Shown here piece after piece: positions 1-6,581 of a stretch of DNA of 14,302 nucleotides (position 1 is its first letter; each line of letters begins with the position of its first letter). The notes under the pieces are model-generated. The model made no database searches. It was given only the letters and a program-made list of their open reading frames with translations, and was not told the origin of the DNA. Location of the stretch: positions 1 through 14,302 of the forward strand of contig JALRDI010000263.1 in assembly GCA_023257035.1 (NCBI GenBank). Direction: 5' to 3'. The stretch comes from Ilumatobacteraceae bacterium. Lineage in GTDB: Bacteria > Actinomycetota > Acidimicrobiia > Acidimicrobiales > Ilumatobacteraceae. Position numbers and translations under genes: made by a program.

Positions 1-903
1 TCAGGTGTGTCGCTGACCGTCATCGACAAGATCACCAACGCTGGCAAGATCCAGTTCTCACCGGCCAACACCTCACCTGCATTCACTGACTATGCAGACA
101 ATGGCCTCTACTTCCGTTCGGCTCCGTCCGACGTCGTTCAGGGTGCAGCTCTCGCTGACCTCATGATCGGTGATGGTGCGCTTACCGCAGCATTCATCGT
201 CATGAACGACTCATACGGCACCGGCCTTTTTGAGTACACCTCAGCTCCGTACACCGATGCTGGTGGCGAAATCGTCTACGAGGTCATCTACGACCCACAG
301 GCAGAGAACTTTGACGCTGAAGTTTCAGCTGCAGTCGAAGCCAACCCAGACGCAATCGTCATCATCGGTTTCGATGAGACCTCAAAGATCCTCACCGGAC
401 TCATCGAGGCAGGCGCAGGCCCAGCCGACAAGATGATCTACGGTTCAGACGGCAACATGGGTAACGCCCTCGCACAGGCATTCGACGACCCAGGTGTCGT
501 TGCAGGTATGCGTGGAACCGTTCCTGGTGTCGACATCGAGACCAACGCAGACTTCATTGCTCGTCTGCTTGAGATTGATCCTGAACTCCAGGACTTCGCC
601 TACTCAGGTGAGTCATACGACGCAGCCATCGTGATCGCTCTCGCAGCAATCGCAGCTGGCAGCGATGACGGTGTCGCAGTTGGCGCCGCCATCAACGACG
701 TCACCCGCGGTGGCGAGAAGTGCACAACCTTCGCTGATTGTGCAGCACTCCTCGCTGATGGCGCTGACATCGACTACGACGGTGTTTCCGGTCCTCTGGA
801 ATTCATCGACGCAGGTGAGCCTTCAGAAGCATCAATCCTCATCAAGGAATTCAATGCTTCAGGTGAGCTCGAAGTCGTTGACATCATCTTCGGCAAGATC
901 TGA
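1..903 (+). CDS. Branched-chain amino-acid ABC transporter substrate-binding protein (3' part)
   Basis: This is the C-terminal 300 residues of a periplasmic-binding-protein type I (Peripla_BP_6, LivJ/LivK-like) lipoprotein or secreted protein. The frame is open to the left edge, so the signal peptide and roughly the first quarter of the protein lie outside the window. Family-typical segments are FIVMNDSYGTG (about residues 65-75), the inter-lobe stretch DAIVIIGFDETSKILTGL (117-134) and YSGESYDAAIVIALA (201-215). The only two cysteines, C241 and C247, are close enough to form a small disulfide loop in the C-terminal lobe. The protein is rich in Asp and Glu. Codon choice is strongly biased (Ile almost always ATC, Ala mostly GCA), which suggests high expression. 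The gene converges on the livFGMH cluster and is very probably its binding protein. The exact ligand cannot be read from sequence; amino acids, amides or urea-like compounds are all possible in this family. Confidence 0.9.
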   Translation, partial: SGVSLTVIDKITNAGKIQFSPANTSPAFTDYADNGLYFRSAPSDVVQGAALADLMIGDGALTAAFIVMNDSYGTGLFEYTSAPYTDAGGEIVYEVIYDPQAENFDAEVSAAVEANPDAIVIIGFDETSKILTGLIEAGAGPADKMIYGSDGNMGNALAQAFDDPGVVAGMRGTVPGVDIETNADFIARLLEIDPELQDFAYSGESYDAAIVIALAAIAAGSDDGVAVGAAINDVTRGGEKCTTFADCAALLADGADIDYDGVSGPLEFIDAGEPSEASILIKEFNASGELEVVDIIFGKI

Positions 904-1192
904 TCAACCGATCAGTCTTGACTGAATAACGTTGTGATGGGCCCCGGGGAAACCCGGGGCCCATTCGCGTCCACGGGCAACTTTGCTTTCGAGTATGTGG
1001 CGAACAAGGAACATCATCGCCCCGCTCAGGGACGAGACAATCAGCCAACCACTGACACCACCGGCAACCGCTCACAGGATGTAGAGCAGCGAAGAGAGCG
1101 GGCGACGACGAGAACACCCTCTTGGACCATTTTGGGTACCGCTCAACAAACCCCGGTCAGCTACGTGACGTGGATTGATCAGCCTGCGTTGA
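904..1192. other. Convergent intergenic region between binding-protein gene and livF
   Basis: This 289-base stretch contains the GAAA-loop hairpin at its left side and otherwise no gene that I can support. It is nearly bracketed by an 11-base direct repeat, GATCAGTCTTG, at 910-920 and 1191-1201; the second copy overlaps the end of livF. A shorter repeat, TTGATCAG, occurs at 1175-1182 and again at 1189-1196. No hairpin stands close behind the livF stop on the minus strand, so the end of the liv transcript is not obvious. Confidence 0.5.
937..964 (+). terminator. Strong GC hairpin with GAAA tetraloop after the binding-protein gene
   Basis: A perfect 12-bp stem (937-948 pairing with 953-964) closes on the stable tetraloop GAAA at 949-952. 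It begins 33 bases after the TGA stop of the binding-protein gene. There is no T-tract on either side, so it is not a classical intrinsic terminator. It could act as a U-tract-independent terminator or as a 3' stabiliser of an abundant mRNA. In principle it could also stop read-through arriving from livF on the other strand. Confidence 0.7.
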
Positions 1193-1933
1193 TCAGTCTT
1201 GGTGTGACTTCACCAAGGTTCCGAGATACAGCTCGATCACCTTCGGGTCAGTGAGAAGGTCTCGGCCGGTTCCGGTGTAGGCGTTAGTTCCTTGATCAAG
1301 GACGTAACCCCGATGGCAGATCTGCAAACAACGCGACGCATTCTGCTCAACCATGACAATCGAAACACCAGCACGATTGATCTTGTGGCAACGAACGAAT
1401 ACCTCATCCTGAAGTGCTGGTGACAACCCTGCAGAGGGCTCGTCAAGCAGCAACACTGAAGGATCAAGCATGAGCGCTCGGCCCATTGCCAACATCTGGC
1501 GTTCACCACCAGACAGCGACCCAGCTCTCTGGTCGCGACGGTCGATCAATTTGGGGAACATCTCCCCGACGACCTCAAGCCGCTCAGAAAAGCGAGAGGG
1601 GTCGATGAATGTTCCCATCTCGAGGTTCTCTTCGATGGTCAACGATGGGAACACATTGTTCGTTTGCGGCACATACCCAATGCCTCGGCTCACCAATGAG
1701 TGCGCCTTCATGTTGGTGATCTCCTCACCGCGGAGGCGAACGCTTCCCTTTCGAATATTGACAAGCCCGAACATCGCCTTGACGAGAGTCGATTTACCCG
1801 CACCGTTCGGGCCGACAATTCCGACCAATTCACCTTCAAACAGTTCGAGTGAGCAGTCGTTGAGAATGTTGATTCCTGGCAAGTAACCGGCATCAAGCCC
1901 ATTGGCAACGAGAAGTGGCGTGTTCTCAGACAT
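1193..1933 (-). CDS. livF: Branched-chain amino-acid ABC transporter ATP-binding protein LivF
   Basis: The 246-residue product is the second of the two cytoplasmic ATPases that drive a LIV/HAAT-family importer. Visible motifs in order are Walker A GPNGAGKST (41-49), Q-loop glutamine Q90 in YVPQ, signature LSGGERQ (140-146), Walker B LLLDEP (161-166) and the D-loop region SAGLSP. After Walker B the switch position reads VEQN, with Gln where most ABC ATPases have His. This is normal for LivF proteins, so it does not mean the enzyme is dead. The length matches the family. The ATG overlaps the TGA of livG by one base (TGATG), and GGAGG lies 7 bases upstream inside livG, so translational coupling is likely. 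It is the last gene of the minus-strand liv cluster. Confidence 0.95.
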   Translation of the reverse strand: MSENTPLLVANGLDAGYLPGINILNDCSLELFEGELVGIVGPNGAGKSTLVKAMFGLVNIRKGSVRLRGEEITNMKAHSLVSRGIGYVPQTNNVFPSLTIEENLEMGTFIDPSRFSERLEVVGEMFPKLIDRRDQRAGSLSGGERQMLAMGRALMLDPSVLLLDEPSAGLSPALQDEVFVRCHKINRAGVSIVMVEQNASRCLQICHRGYVLDQGTNAYTGTGRDLLTDPKVIELYLGTLVKSHQD

Positions 1934-2790
1934 CAGTCAGCCTCCAAGTCAAGTGCAGAGTCATGGTGCGCACCGAGGTAGGCATCGATCACAGCCTGGT
2001 TGCTCGCGATTGATTCTGGAGGGCCTTCAGCAATGATTCTGCCCTCAGCCATAACAACCACCCAGTCGCTGATCTCTTGCACCATGTCCATGTCATGCTC
2101 AACGAACAGCACCGTCATCCCCTCGTCACGAAGGCCTTTGACATGGTCGAGCAATGACTGTTTCAGCGCTGGGTTCACGCCAGCCATTGGCTCGTCGAGC
2201 ATGACCATATTTGGCTTCACCATCAGCGCTCGCGCCATCTCGAGCAGTTTCCGCTGGCCACCGGAGAGCGTTCCAGCGAACTCGTCACGCATGTGACTGA
2301 GTTTGAAACGCTCGAGGAGGGCATCGGCACGCTCAGTGATTTCTGCCTCTTGGCGACGCCAGAGGAACGGAAAAAGCGCCTTAAAGAACGATTCACCCGT
2401 CTGACCGGTTCCTCCGAGACACATATTGTCGATCACCGTCATCTTTGACAACGACTTCGTCAACTGGAAGGTTCGAACCATGCCGAGATTGGCGACCTTG
2501 TAGGCCGATACACCAGCGAGGTCATTGCCTTCGAACAGGCGGCTTCCGGTATCAGGCTCATCAAAGTTTGTGAGCAGGTTGAAGAATGTGGTCTTTCCAG
2601 CGCCATTCGGACCGATGAGCGCAGTAATCGCTCCACGCTGAACCTCAAGGTGGTCAACGTCGACAGCGACGAGCCCGCCAAACGCACGGCGAACGCCGTC
2701 AGCGACAAGAATTGGATCGTTCTTTGCAGCGCCCGGCTCGAAAGGGACGCCATCAAAGAGGTGCTGGGCGGTGGACGGTTCAGCGGTCAT
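1933..2790 (-). CDS. livG: Branched-chain amino-acid ABC transporter ATP-binding protein LivG
   Basis: The 285-residue product is the first ATPase of the importer and pairs with LivF on the cytoplasmic face of LivHM. Motifs are Walker A GPNGAGKTT (60-68), Q-loop Q109 in VRTFQ, signature LSGGQ (175-179), Walker B MVMLDE (195-200) with D-loop MAG, and the H-loop in FVEHD (H232). VRTFQL and the long insertion before the signature (about 128-172) are characteristic of LivG. About 25 residues precede the conserved ATPase start and make a short acidic, proline-containing N-terminal extension. The first 11 bases overlap the end of livM. AGGAG stands 10 bases before the chosen ATG, within the livM coding sequence, which supports this start and coupling to livM. 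Confidence 0.95.
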   Translation of the reverse strand: MTAEPSTAQHLFDGVPFEPGAAKNDPILVADGVRRAFGGLVAVDVDHLEVQRGAITALIGPNGAGKTTFFNLLTNFDEPDTGSRLFEGNDLAGVSAYKVANLGMVRTFQLTKSLSKMTVIDNMCLGGTGQTGESFFKALFPFLWRRQEAEITERADALLERFKLSHMRDEFAGTLSGGQRKLLEMARALMVKPNMVMLDEPMAGVNPALKQSLLDHVKGLRDEGMTVLFVEHDMDMVQEISDWVVVMAEGRIIAEGPPESIASNQAVIDAYLGAHHDSALDLEAD

Positions 2791-3772
2791 CGAGAGCCAT
2801 CTCCTCTTTAGTTCCGAATATGCCCTGAGGCCGGTAAATCGCGAGCAGAATCAATCCGAGGCCAATAAGCATGAAACGAACCTGACCAACCTGCGTTCCA
2901 TCCATCACCGATTCTGGGACGTAGCCATTTTCAACAAGCTGGCGGAGGAACACGTCGGTGAAGTTCAATATTCCGTAAAGGATCGCCGCTCCAGCAATCG
3001 GCCCGCCAACCTTTGCTGCACCACCAAGAATGAGCGCAACCCATGCAAAGAAGGTGACATCGGTGATGAAGTTTTGTGGCTGGGCTGACTGGGTTCCGAT
3101 CGCTCGGAACATTCCACCAAGCGCCCCGAACATGCCACCAATCATGAGCGACTGCATCTTGAACCAGTAGGCATTCTTGCCGAGGCTTCGAGCTGCATCT
3201 TCATCTTCACGAATCGCACGCAACACACGGCCCCATGGGCTGCGCATGGTCATCCACACAATGAGCACGACGATCGACAGCACAATCCAGCCAATGAGCA
3301 CCACCCACATCTGGTTACCGATGAACAGCCCGAAGAAATAGCGTTTCTGTTTATCGAATGGGTTGAAGTCGTAGAACGTATTTGCAAATGCCGTCAATCC
3401 ATCAGATGAGCCAGTCCAGCGGTCGAGCGACGGCGAGCGAGCAATGATGCGGAACATCTCACTTGCCGCAATGGTCACGATCGCGAGATAGTCGGCTCGA
3501 AGTCGCAATGTCGGGACACCCATGATGAGCGCTAGCAACAACGGGAACACGACGATGCCAAGCAGAAGGCCCCACCAGAAGTTCAGACCGAGAGTGACCA
3601 CCGCCATCGACAGGCCGTACGCACCAGCGGCCATGAATACTGCCTGACCAAAGTTCAACAGACCCGTGTATCCGTAGTGCATGTTGAGACCCATGGCGGC
3701 AAGCGAGAAGTAGATAAACGGCTCGCCGATGAACCCGCGGAACGAGTTCTGGATGATTGCTCCCCAATCCAT
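2780..3772 (-). CDS. livM: Branched-chain amino-acid ABC transporter permease LivM
   Basis: The 330-residue integral membrane permease forms the translocation channel with LivH. It has about eight hydrophobic segments and the family hallmarks LNMHYGYTGLLNFGQAVFMA (about 29-48), PTLRLRADYLAIVTIAASE (87-105) and a cytoplasmic coupling loop with GRVLRAIREDEDAARSLG (181-198), which contacts the ATPases. The tail RPQGIFG is also typical. The loop at about 114-145 between transmembrane segments is long and hydrophilic. The start is well supported: a full AGGAGG Shine-Dalgarno sequence lies 7 bases before the ATG, in the 11-base gap after livH. The 3' end overlaps livG by 11 bases. Confidence 0.95.
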   Translation of the reverse strand: MDWGAIIQNSFRGFIGEPFIYFSLAAMGLNMHYGYTGLLNFGQAVFMAAGAYGLSMAVVTLGLNFWWGLLLGIVVFPLLLALIMGVPTLRLRADYLAIVTIAASEMFRIIARSPSLDRWTGSSDGLTAFANTFYDFNPFDKQKRYFFGLFIGNQMWVVLIGWIVLSIVVLIVWMTMRSPWGRVLRAIREDEDAARSLGKNAYWFKMQSLMIGGMFGALGGMFRAIGTQSAQPQNFITDVTFFAWVALILGGAAKVGGPIAGAAILYGILNFTDVFLRQLVENGYVPESVMDGTQVGQVRFMLIGLGLILLAIYRPQGIFGTKEEMALDDR

Positions 3773-3783
3773 TTACGGTCCTC

Positions 3784-5106
3784 CTATCCGATCCGCTCTC
3801 GCCGGCCGAAGAGTCCCTGAGGCCGAATCAGCAAAATAACGATCAGCATGAGAAGTGCTCCAACGTTCTTCATGTCCGTTGGGATGATCAATGTCGACAG
3901 CTGAATGAAAAGTCCCACAATGATGCTGCCAAACAAGGCTCCATATGCAGTTCCAAGACCGCCGAGTGTGACGCCCGCAAACATCAGCAGCAAGATCCGG
4001 AATCCCATCTCCCAGTTAATGGATTCGGTGAGGCCGAAGAGCACACCACCGAGGCCCGCCAATGCGCTACCGAAGATCCATACGAGCGAAATCACCCGTT
4101 CGACGTCGATTCCAGTGGACTCCGCGAGGTCTCTATTGTCAGAGACAGCACGCATTGCTTTACCCATACGAGTGAGCTGCAGTGCCGATGCGACACCGAC
4201 GAGAACCGCAATCGAAATAATCATCAGAACCAAATCCTTTGGAGCAAGTCGGAACAGGCCAAGGTCCCACTGCTCTTGAATCTGGTAGTCACGCAGACGT
4301 TTGGCGCGACCTCCGAAGGTAAACAAAATCACGTATCTGAAGAAGATCGAGAAGCCGATCGACACCACGAGGGCAGCAACCAAACTGGCGCCACGTCGAC
4401 GCATCGGACGCCACACCGTCCGATTAAAGAGTCCACCTACCCCACCGCAGATGACCACAACAATGATTGTCGCCGGAATAAGAGGGAGTTGAACCCCGAA
4501 CACTCCAGCATTATTCAACAGGTACGCCATTACGGCACCGAACGTGACCGCTTCACCGTGAGCGAAGTTCGTCAGACCGGTGGTTCCATAGATCAATGAC
4601 AGCCCGATCGCGCACATTGCGATGATGAGACCAAGCTTGAGGCCGTCAACAATGAGCTGAATGACCGTATTTCCACCGGCTGAGCTCTCTTCAGGCTCCC
4701 CTAGCGGGAACAACGTCGACTTGGACGACCCGTCAATCAACGTCACCTGAGCCGGATTTTTGTCGGGGTTGCGAAGCGCGACTCCGTCAGGGAGGGTTTC
4801 AACATCAAGCAGGATGTCGTAAGTGCCCTCAGGCACGACCATCGACCAAGCTCCGTCCTCGCCCGTCGTTGTTGATGCCACCTCAGCACCAGATTCATCG
4901 AAGGCCCGGAAGGTCACCGAGGGAACGCCGACGCGCTCACCCTCTTCGTTCTTCTGAACAAGACTTCCTTTGACTTCGCCGCCCTCTTCTTGAGCGGAGA
5001 CCGGGCCATTTGAACCCAGACCTAGCAATACGAGAAATGCGACAACAACTGCCAACACACCTCGACGCGCACGCGCAAACGTTGCCACCAATTGAACACC
5101 ACCCAT
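3784..5106 (-). CDS. livH: Branched-chain amino-acid ABC permease LivH with N-terminal extracytoplasmic domain
   Basis: At 440 residues the product is about 150 longer than an ordinary LivH. Residues about 148-440 are the permease, with LSLIYGTTGLTNFAHGE (169-185), the coupling-loop segment GKAMRAVSDNRDLAESTGI (315-333) and the terminal RPQGLFG. In front are a positively charged and hydrophobic signal-like segment (about 7-38, ending VSAQ) and then a soluble region (about 44-135). The soluble region resembles the carboxypeptidase-regulatory / transthyretin-like beta-sandwich fold (PSVTFRAFDESG, TTTGEDGAWSMVVPEGTYDI). It should lie outside the membrane, with a short SSAGG linker to the first permease helix. 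The conserved part is a confident LivH; the fold of the extra domain is inferred from pattern. The gene follows the RDD gene after 72 bases. No strong Shine-Dalgarno precedes the ATG, and a GTG at codon 7 is an alternative start. Confidence 0.92.
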   Translation of the reverse strand: MGGVQLVATFARARRGVLAVVVAFLVLLGLGSNGPVSAQEEGGEVKGSLVQKNEEGERVGVPSVTFRAFDESGAEVASTTTGEDGAWSMVVPEGTYDILLDVETLPDGVALRNPDKNPAQVTLIDGSSKSTLFPLGEPEESSAGGNTVIQLIVDGLKLGLIIAMCAIGLSLIYGTTGLTNFAHGEAVTFGAVMAYLLNNAGVFGVQLPLIPATIIVVVICGGVGGLFNRTVWRPMRRRGASLVAALVVSIGFSIFFRYVILFTFGGRAKRLRDYQIQEQWDLGLFRLAPKDLVLMIISIAVLVGVASALQLTRMGKAMRAVSDNRDLAESTGIDVERVISLVWIFGSALAGLGGVLFGLTESINWEMGFRILLLMFAGVTLGGLGTAYGALFGSIIVGLFIQLSTLIIPTDMKNVGALLMLIVILLIRPQGLFGRRERIG

Positions 5107-5162
5107 CGGGGCGCAAGGCTATCTCGTAATCAGACCGAGGTCACCTATCTACGAGCAAACAA

Positions 5163-5175
5163 GCGAAGTTTCGCT
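5163..5175 (-). terminator. Weak hairpin between RDD gene and livH
   Basis: Read on the minus strand, AGCGA and TCGCT pair around a 4-base loop just after the RDD stop codon, and are followed by TGTTTG. The stem is only 5 bp, so this is at best an attenuator or partial terminator. It leaves open whether livH is co-transcribed with the RDD gene or has its own promoter. Confidence 0.25.
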
Positions 5176-5178
5176 AGG

Positions 5179-5742
5179 TCAGACCTTTATCACGATTGTT
5201 CCAGCCACCTTGTCGTGCCAGGTTTGACGGTCTTTGTCCCAGATCATCCAGAGGTAACCCAGATAAAAGATTTGCCCCGAAATGATGTTCCCGAACAATT
5301 CACGACCGAGCGCACGCCAGAAACCTGGGGGCAACCCGTCTGCAACTCGTACGACCTTGATTCCAACAATTTTTCGACCCCAGGTTTGACCTGTTTTACC
5401 TTCAGCCCTGACATAGATGAACATGACTGCCAACACACCGAGGACGATGAGTGCGACTCCTCCCGCCACCGACGAACCAGACGGCACCCCAGGCGGACAA
5501 ATGAGGTCAGGTGAACCCACAACTGAGACACAGTTGTTGATAATCGGCATGAGGATCACGAGCACTCCCGCCACAACGGGAATCAACATTGCGAGTCCAT
5601 AGAGCAGGAAGTCAAGGAGATATGCGCCAAGCCGCGCCCCAAAACCAGCGCGTCCCGAGACATCACTTGTCCACGACTGCTGCCCGCTGAACTGCGAAGC
5701 CACAGGTGGCGGAGGCGGAGGTGGTGGCGGCATGTCACTCAT
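5179..5742 (-). CDS. RDD-family membrane protein with poly-proline N-terminus
   Basis: The 187-residue product (from the chosen ATG) has an N-terminal tail with nine consecutive prolines (5-13) and a Gln/Ser-rich stretch, followed by an RDD domain. Family features are the Arg/Asp pair in GARLGAYLLDFLLYG (R37, D44), the conserved GKTGQTWGRKIVGIKVVR (115-132) and the terminal DKDRQTWHDKVAGTIVI (169-185). Three hydrophobic segments are visible at about 45-68, 92-111 and 153-168. C71 and C82 lie in the loop after the first segment and could pair. RDD proteins have no general assigned function; some are linked to ion transport. The reading frame stays open to 5817, but the ATG at 5742 (or the one at 5733) is preferred because the region upstream looks like promoter and the poly-proline head then starts the protein. 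It precedes livH on the same strand. Confidence 0.8.
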   Translation of the reverse strand: MSDMPPPPPPPPPVASQFSGQQSWTSDVSGRAGFGARLGAYLLDFLLYGLAMLIPVVAGVLVILMPIINNCVSVVGSPDLICPPGVPSGSSVAGGVALIVLGVLAVMFIYVRAEGKTGQTWGRKIVGIKVVRVADGLPPGFWRALGRELFGNIISGQIFYLGYLWMIWDKDRQTWHDKVAGTIVIKV

Positions 5743-5749
5743 TACCCCG

Positions 5750-5755
5750 ACAATA
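5750..5755 (-). promoter_or_regulatory. Candidate -10 element for the RDD gene (possible leaderless start)
   Basis: On the minus strand TATTGT fits the actinobacterial TANNNT -10 pattern. It lies 7 bases before the ATG at 5742, which would put the transcription start at or next to the start codon. No convincing -35 box is visible at the proper spacing. Confidence 0.3.
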
Positions 5756-5808
5756 GTTTGTGTGACCGGGGCGGGTCGCCGAAATAACTTGATGAGAGGT
5801 CGCTGGTT

Positions 5809-5814
5809 TAGAGT
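5809..5814 (+). promoter_or_regulatory. Candidate -10 element for the TRIC gene (possible leaderless start)
   Basis: TAGAGT fits TANNNT and ends 8 bases before the ATG at 5823. There is no Shine-Dalgarno sequence at a usable distance from that ATG, which together suggests a leaderless transcript. TTGATG at 5789-5794 is a poor -35 candidate with a short 14-base spacer. Confidence 0.3.
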
Positions 5815-5822
5815 CAACGCTG

Positions 5823-6452
5823 ATGGAGATTTCCCAGGCGACGGTGCTCGATGTGCTTGATCTCTGCGGTGTCGCGGTATTCGCAGCCTCAGGAGCGGTG
5901 CTTGCCATCAGGCGCAAATTCGACGTTGTCGGCTTACTTACACTGGCGTTCGTTGCGGCTCTCGGCGGTGGGGTGCTGCGAGATCTCTTATTGGCACGGG
6001 AGGTGCCGGTCGCATTTGATGACCCCAGTTACGCAATTGTCGCCTTCATTACCGGACTCGCCGTGGTTCCAACTCGCAATCTCATCGAACGCGTGTGGCG
6101 CCCAGTTCTGGTTCTCGACGCGGCCGGGCTCGGTCTATTTGCTGTAACGGGTGCAACCCTTGCCGCCGAACAGGGACTTGCGGCAATCCCAGCGGTGATG
6201 GTCGGTGTGGTAACGGCAACCGGCGGAGGTGTCATCCGAGACGTGCTGGCGGGCGAGGCCCCTCAGGTATTCCAGCAAGATTCCGTGCTGTACGTCATCC
6301 CGGCGGCACTCGGAGCATCAGCAATTGTCATCGCTCACGGGCTCGGGGGGCTCAACCTTGGGGTCAGCATCTTCGCTGCACTCGCAGTCACGATTATTCG
6401 AGTCGCTGCACTTCACTTCGGGTGGCACGCTCCGCTTCCCCATCGCATATAA
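5823..6452 (+). CDS. TRIC-family trimeric intracellular cation channel (YadS/UPF0126-like)
   Basis: The 209-residue membrane protein is built from two similar halves, as in prokaryotic TRIC channels. Each half has a small-residue-rich first helix (LCGVAVFAASGAVLAI, 14-29; AAGLGLFAVTGATLA, 100-114) followed by the hallmark GGG-x-x-RD at 48-54 (GGGVLRD) and 134-140 (GGGVIRD). Seven hydrophobic segments are expected, and the length is typical of the family. Bacterial and archaeal members form homotrimeric, K+-permeable channels; which ion this one carries is not visible in the sequence. It is transcribed divergently from the RDD gene across an 80-base gap and converges on the tRNA gene. The ATG lacks a Shine-Dalgarno sequence (see the -10 candidate upstream). 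Confidence 0.9.
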   Translation: MEISQATVLDVLDLCGVAVFAASGAVLAIRRKFDVVGLLTLAFVAALGGGVLRDLLLAREVPVAFDDPSYAIVAFITGLAVVPTRNLIERVWRPVLVLDAAGLGLFAVTGATLAAEQGLAAIPAVMVGVVTATGGGVIRDVLAGEAPQVFQQDSVLYVIPAALGASAIVIAHGLGGLNLGVSIFAALAVTIIRVAALHFGWHAPLPHRI

Positions 6453-6473
6453 ACAGCGGTCAAGCAGAATTCA

Positions 6474-6486
6474 CACTCAAAGAGTG
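6474..6486 (-). other. Small hairpin at the 3' edge of the tRNA-Val gene
   Basis: CACTC and GAGTG (6474-6478 and 6482-6486) can pair around a 3-base loop. The hairpin begins within the last two bases of the tRNA. It may be part of the 3' trailer removed during processing, or a weak stop for the convergent transcripts. Only five base pairs support it. Confidence 0.2.
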
Positions 6487-6558
6487 GGCACGACGGGACT
6501 CGAACCCGGGACCTCCACCGTGTCATGGTGGCGCTCTAACCAACTGAGCTACGCGCCC
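6485..6558 (-). tRNA. tRNA-Val (anticodon GAC)
   Basis: This 74-base gene folds into a full cloverleaf when read on the minus strand. The acceptor stem is GGGCGCG with CGTGCCC, including one G-U pair, and the discriminator base is A. The D arm is GCTC/GAGC. The anticodon stem is CCACC/GGTGG with loop ATGACAC, giving anticodon GAC, which reads valine GTC and GTT codons. The T arm has the loop GTTCGAGTC type. The 3' CCA is not encoded and must be added by nucleotidyltransferase. The gene starts 23 bases after the hemW stop codon on the same strand, so it may be processed from the end of that long transcript; I see no separate promoter in the gap. Confidence 0.97.
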
Positions 6559-6581
6559 GTAGCAGAGAAGATGTTACCGGT

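Noticed and set aside
904..1098. Minus-strand frame in the intergenic region with a hydrophobic segment (GGVSGWLIVSSLSGAMMFLV)
   Set aside because: It looks like a membrane helix, but it has no start codon before the methionines in mid-helix, an in-frame stop at 1072-1074, and it runs through the GC hairpin. It could at most be a gene remnant, and I cannot support it as a gene.
1193..1933. LivF has Gln where the ABC H-loop histidine is expected
   Set aside because: VEQN at this position is the normal state in LivF proteins; LivG in the same importer keeps its histidine. It is not an inactivating change.
3757..4599. A 280-codon open frame on the plus strand opposite livH
   Set aside because: It lies wholly antisense to well-conserved permease sequence, and its His/Asn/Gln/Thr-rich product is what the complement of hydrophobic codons gives. 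No family features are visible.
5176..5186. Imperfect palindrome AGGTC-A-GACCT at the RDD stop codon
   Set aside because: The arms are only five bases long, half of the site lies in coding sequence, and no known regulator is implicated.
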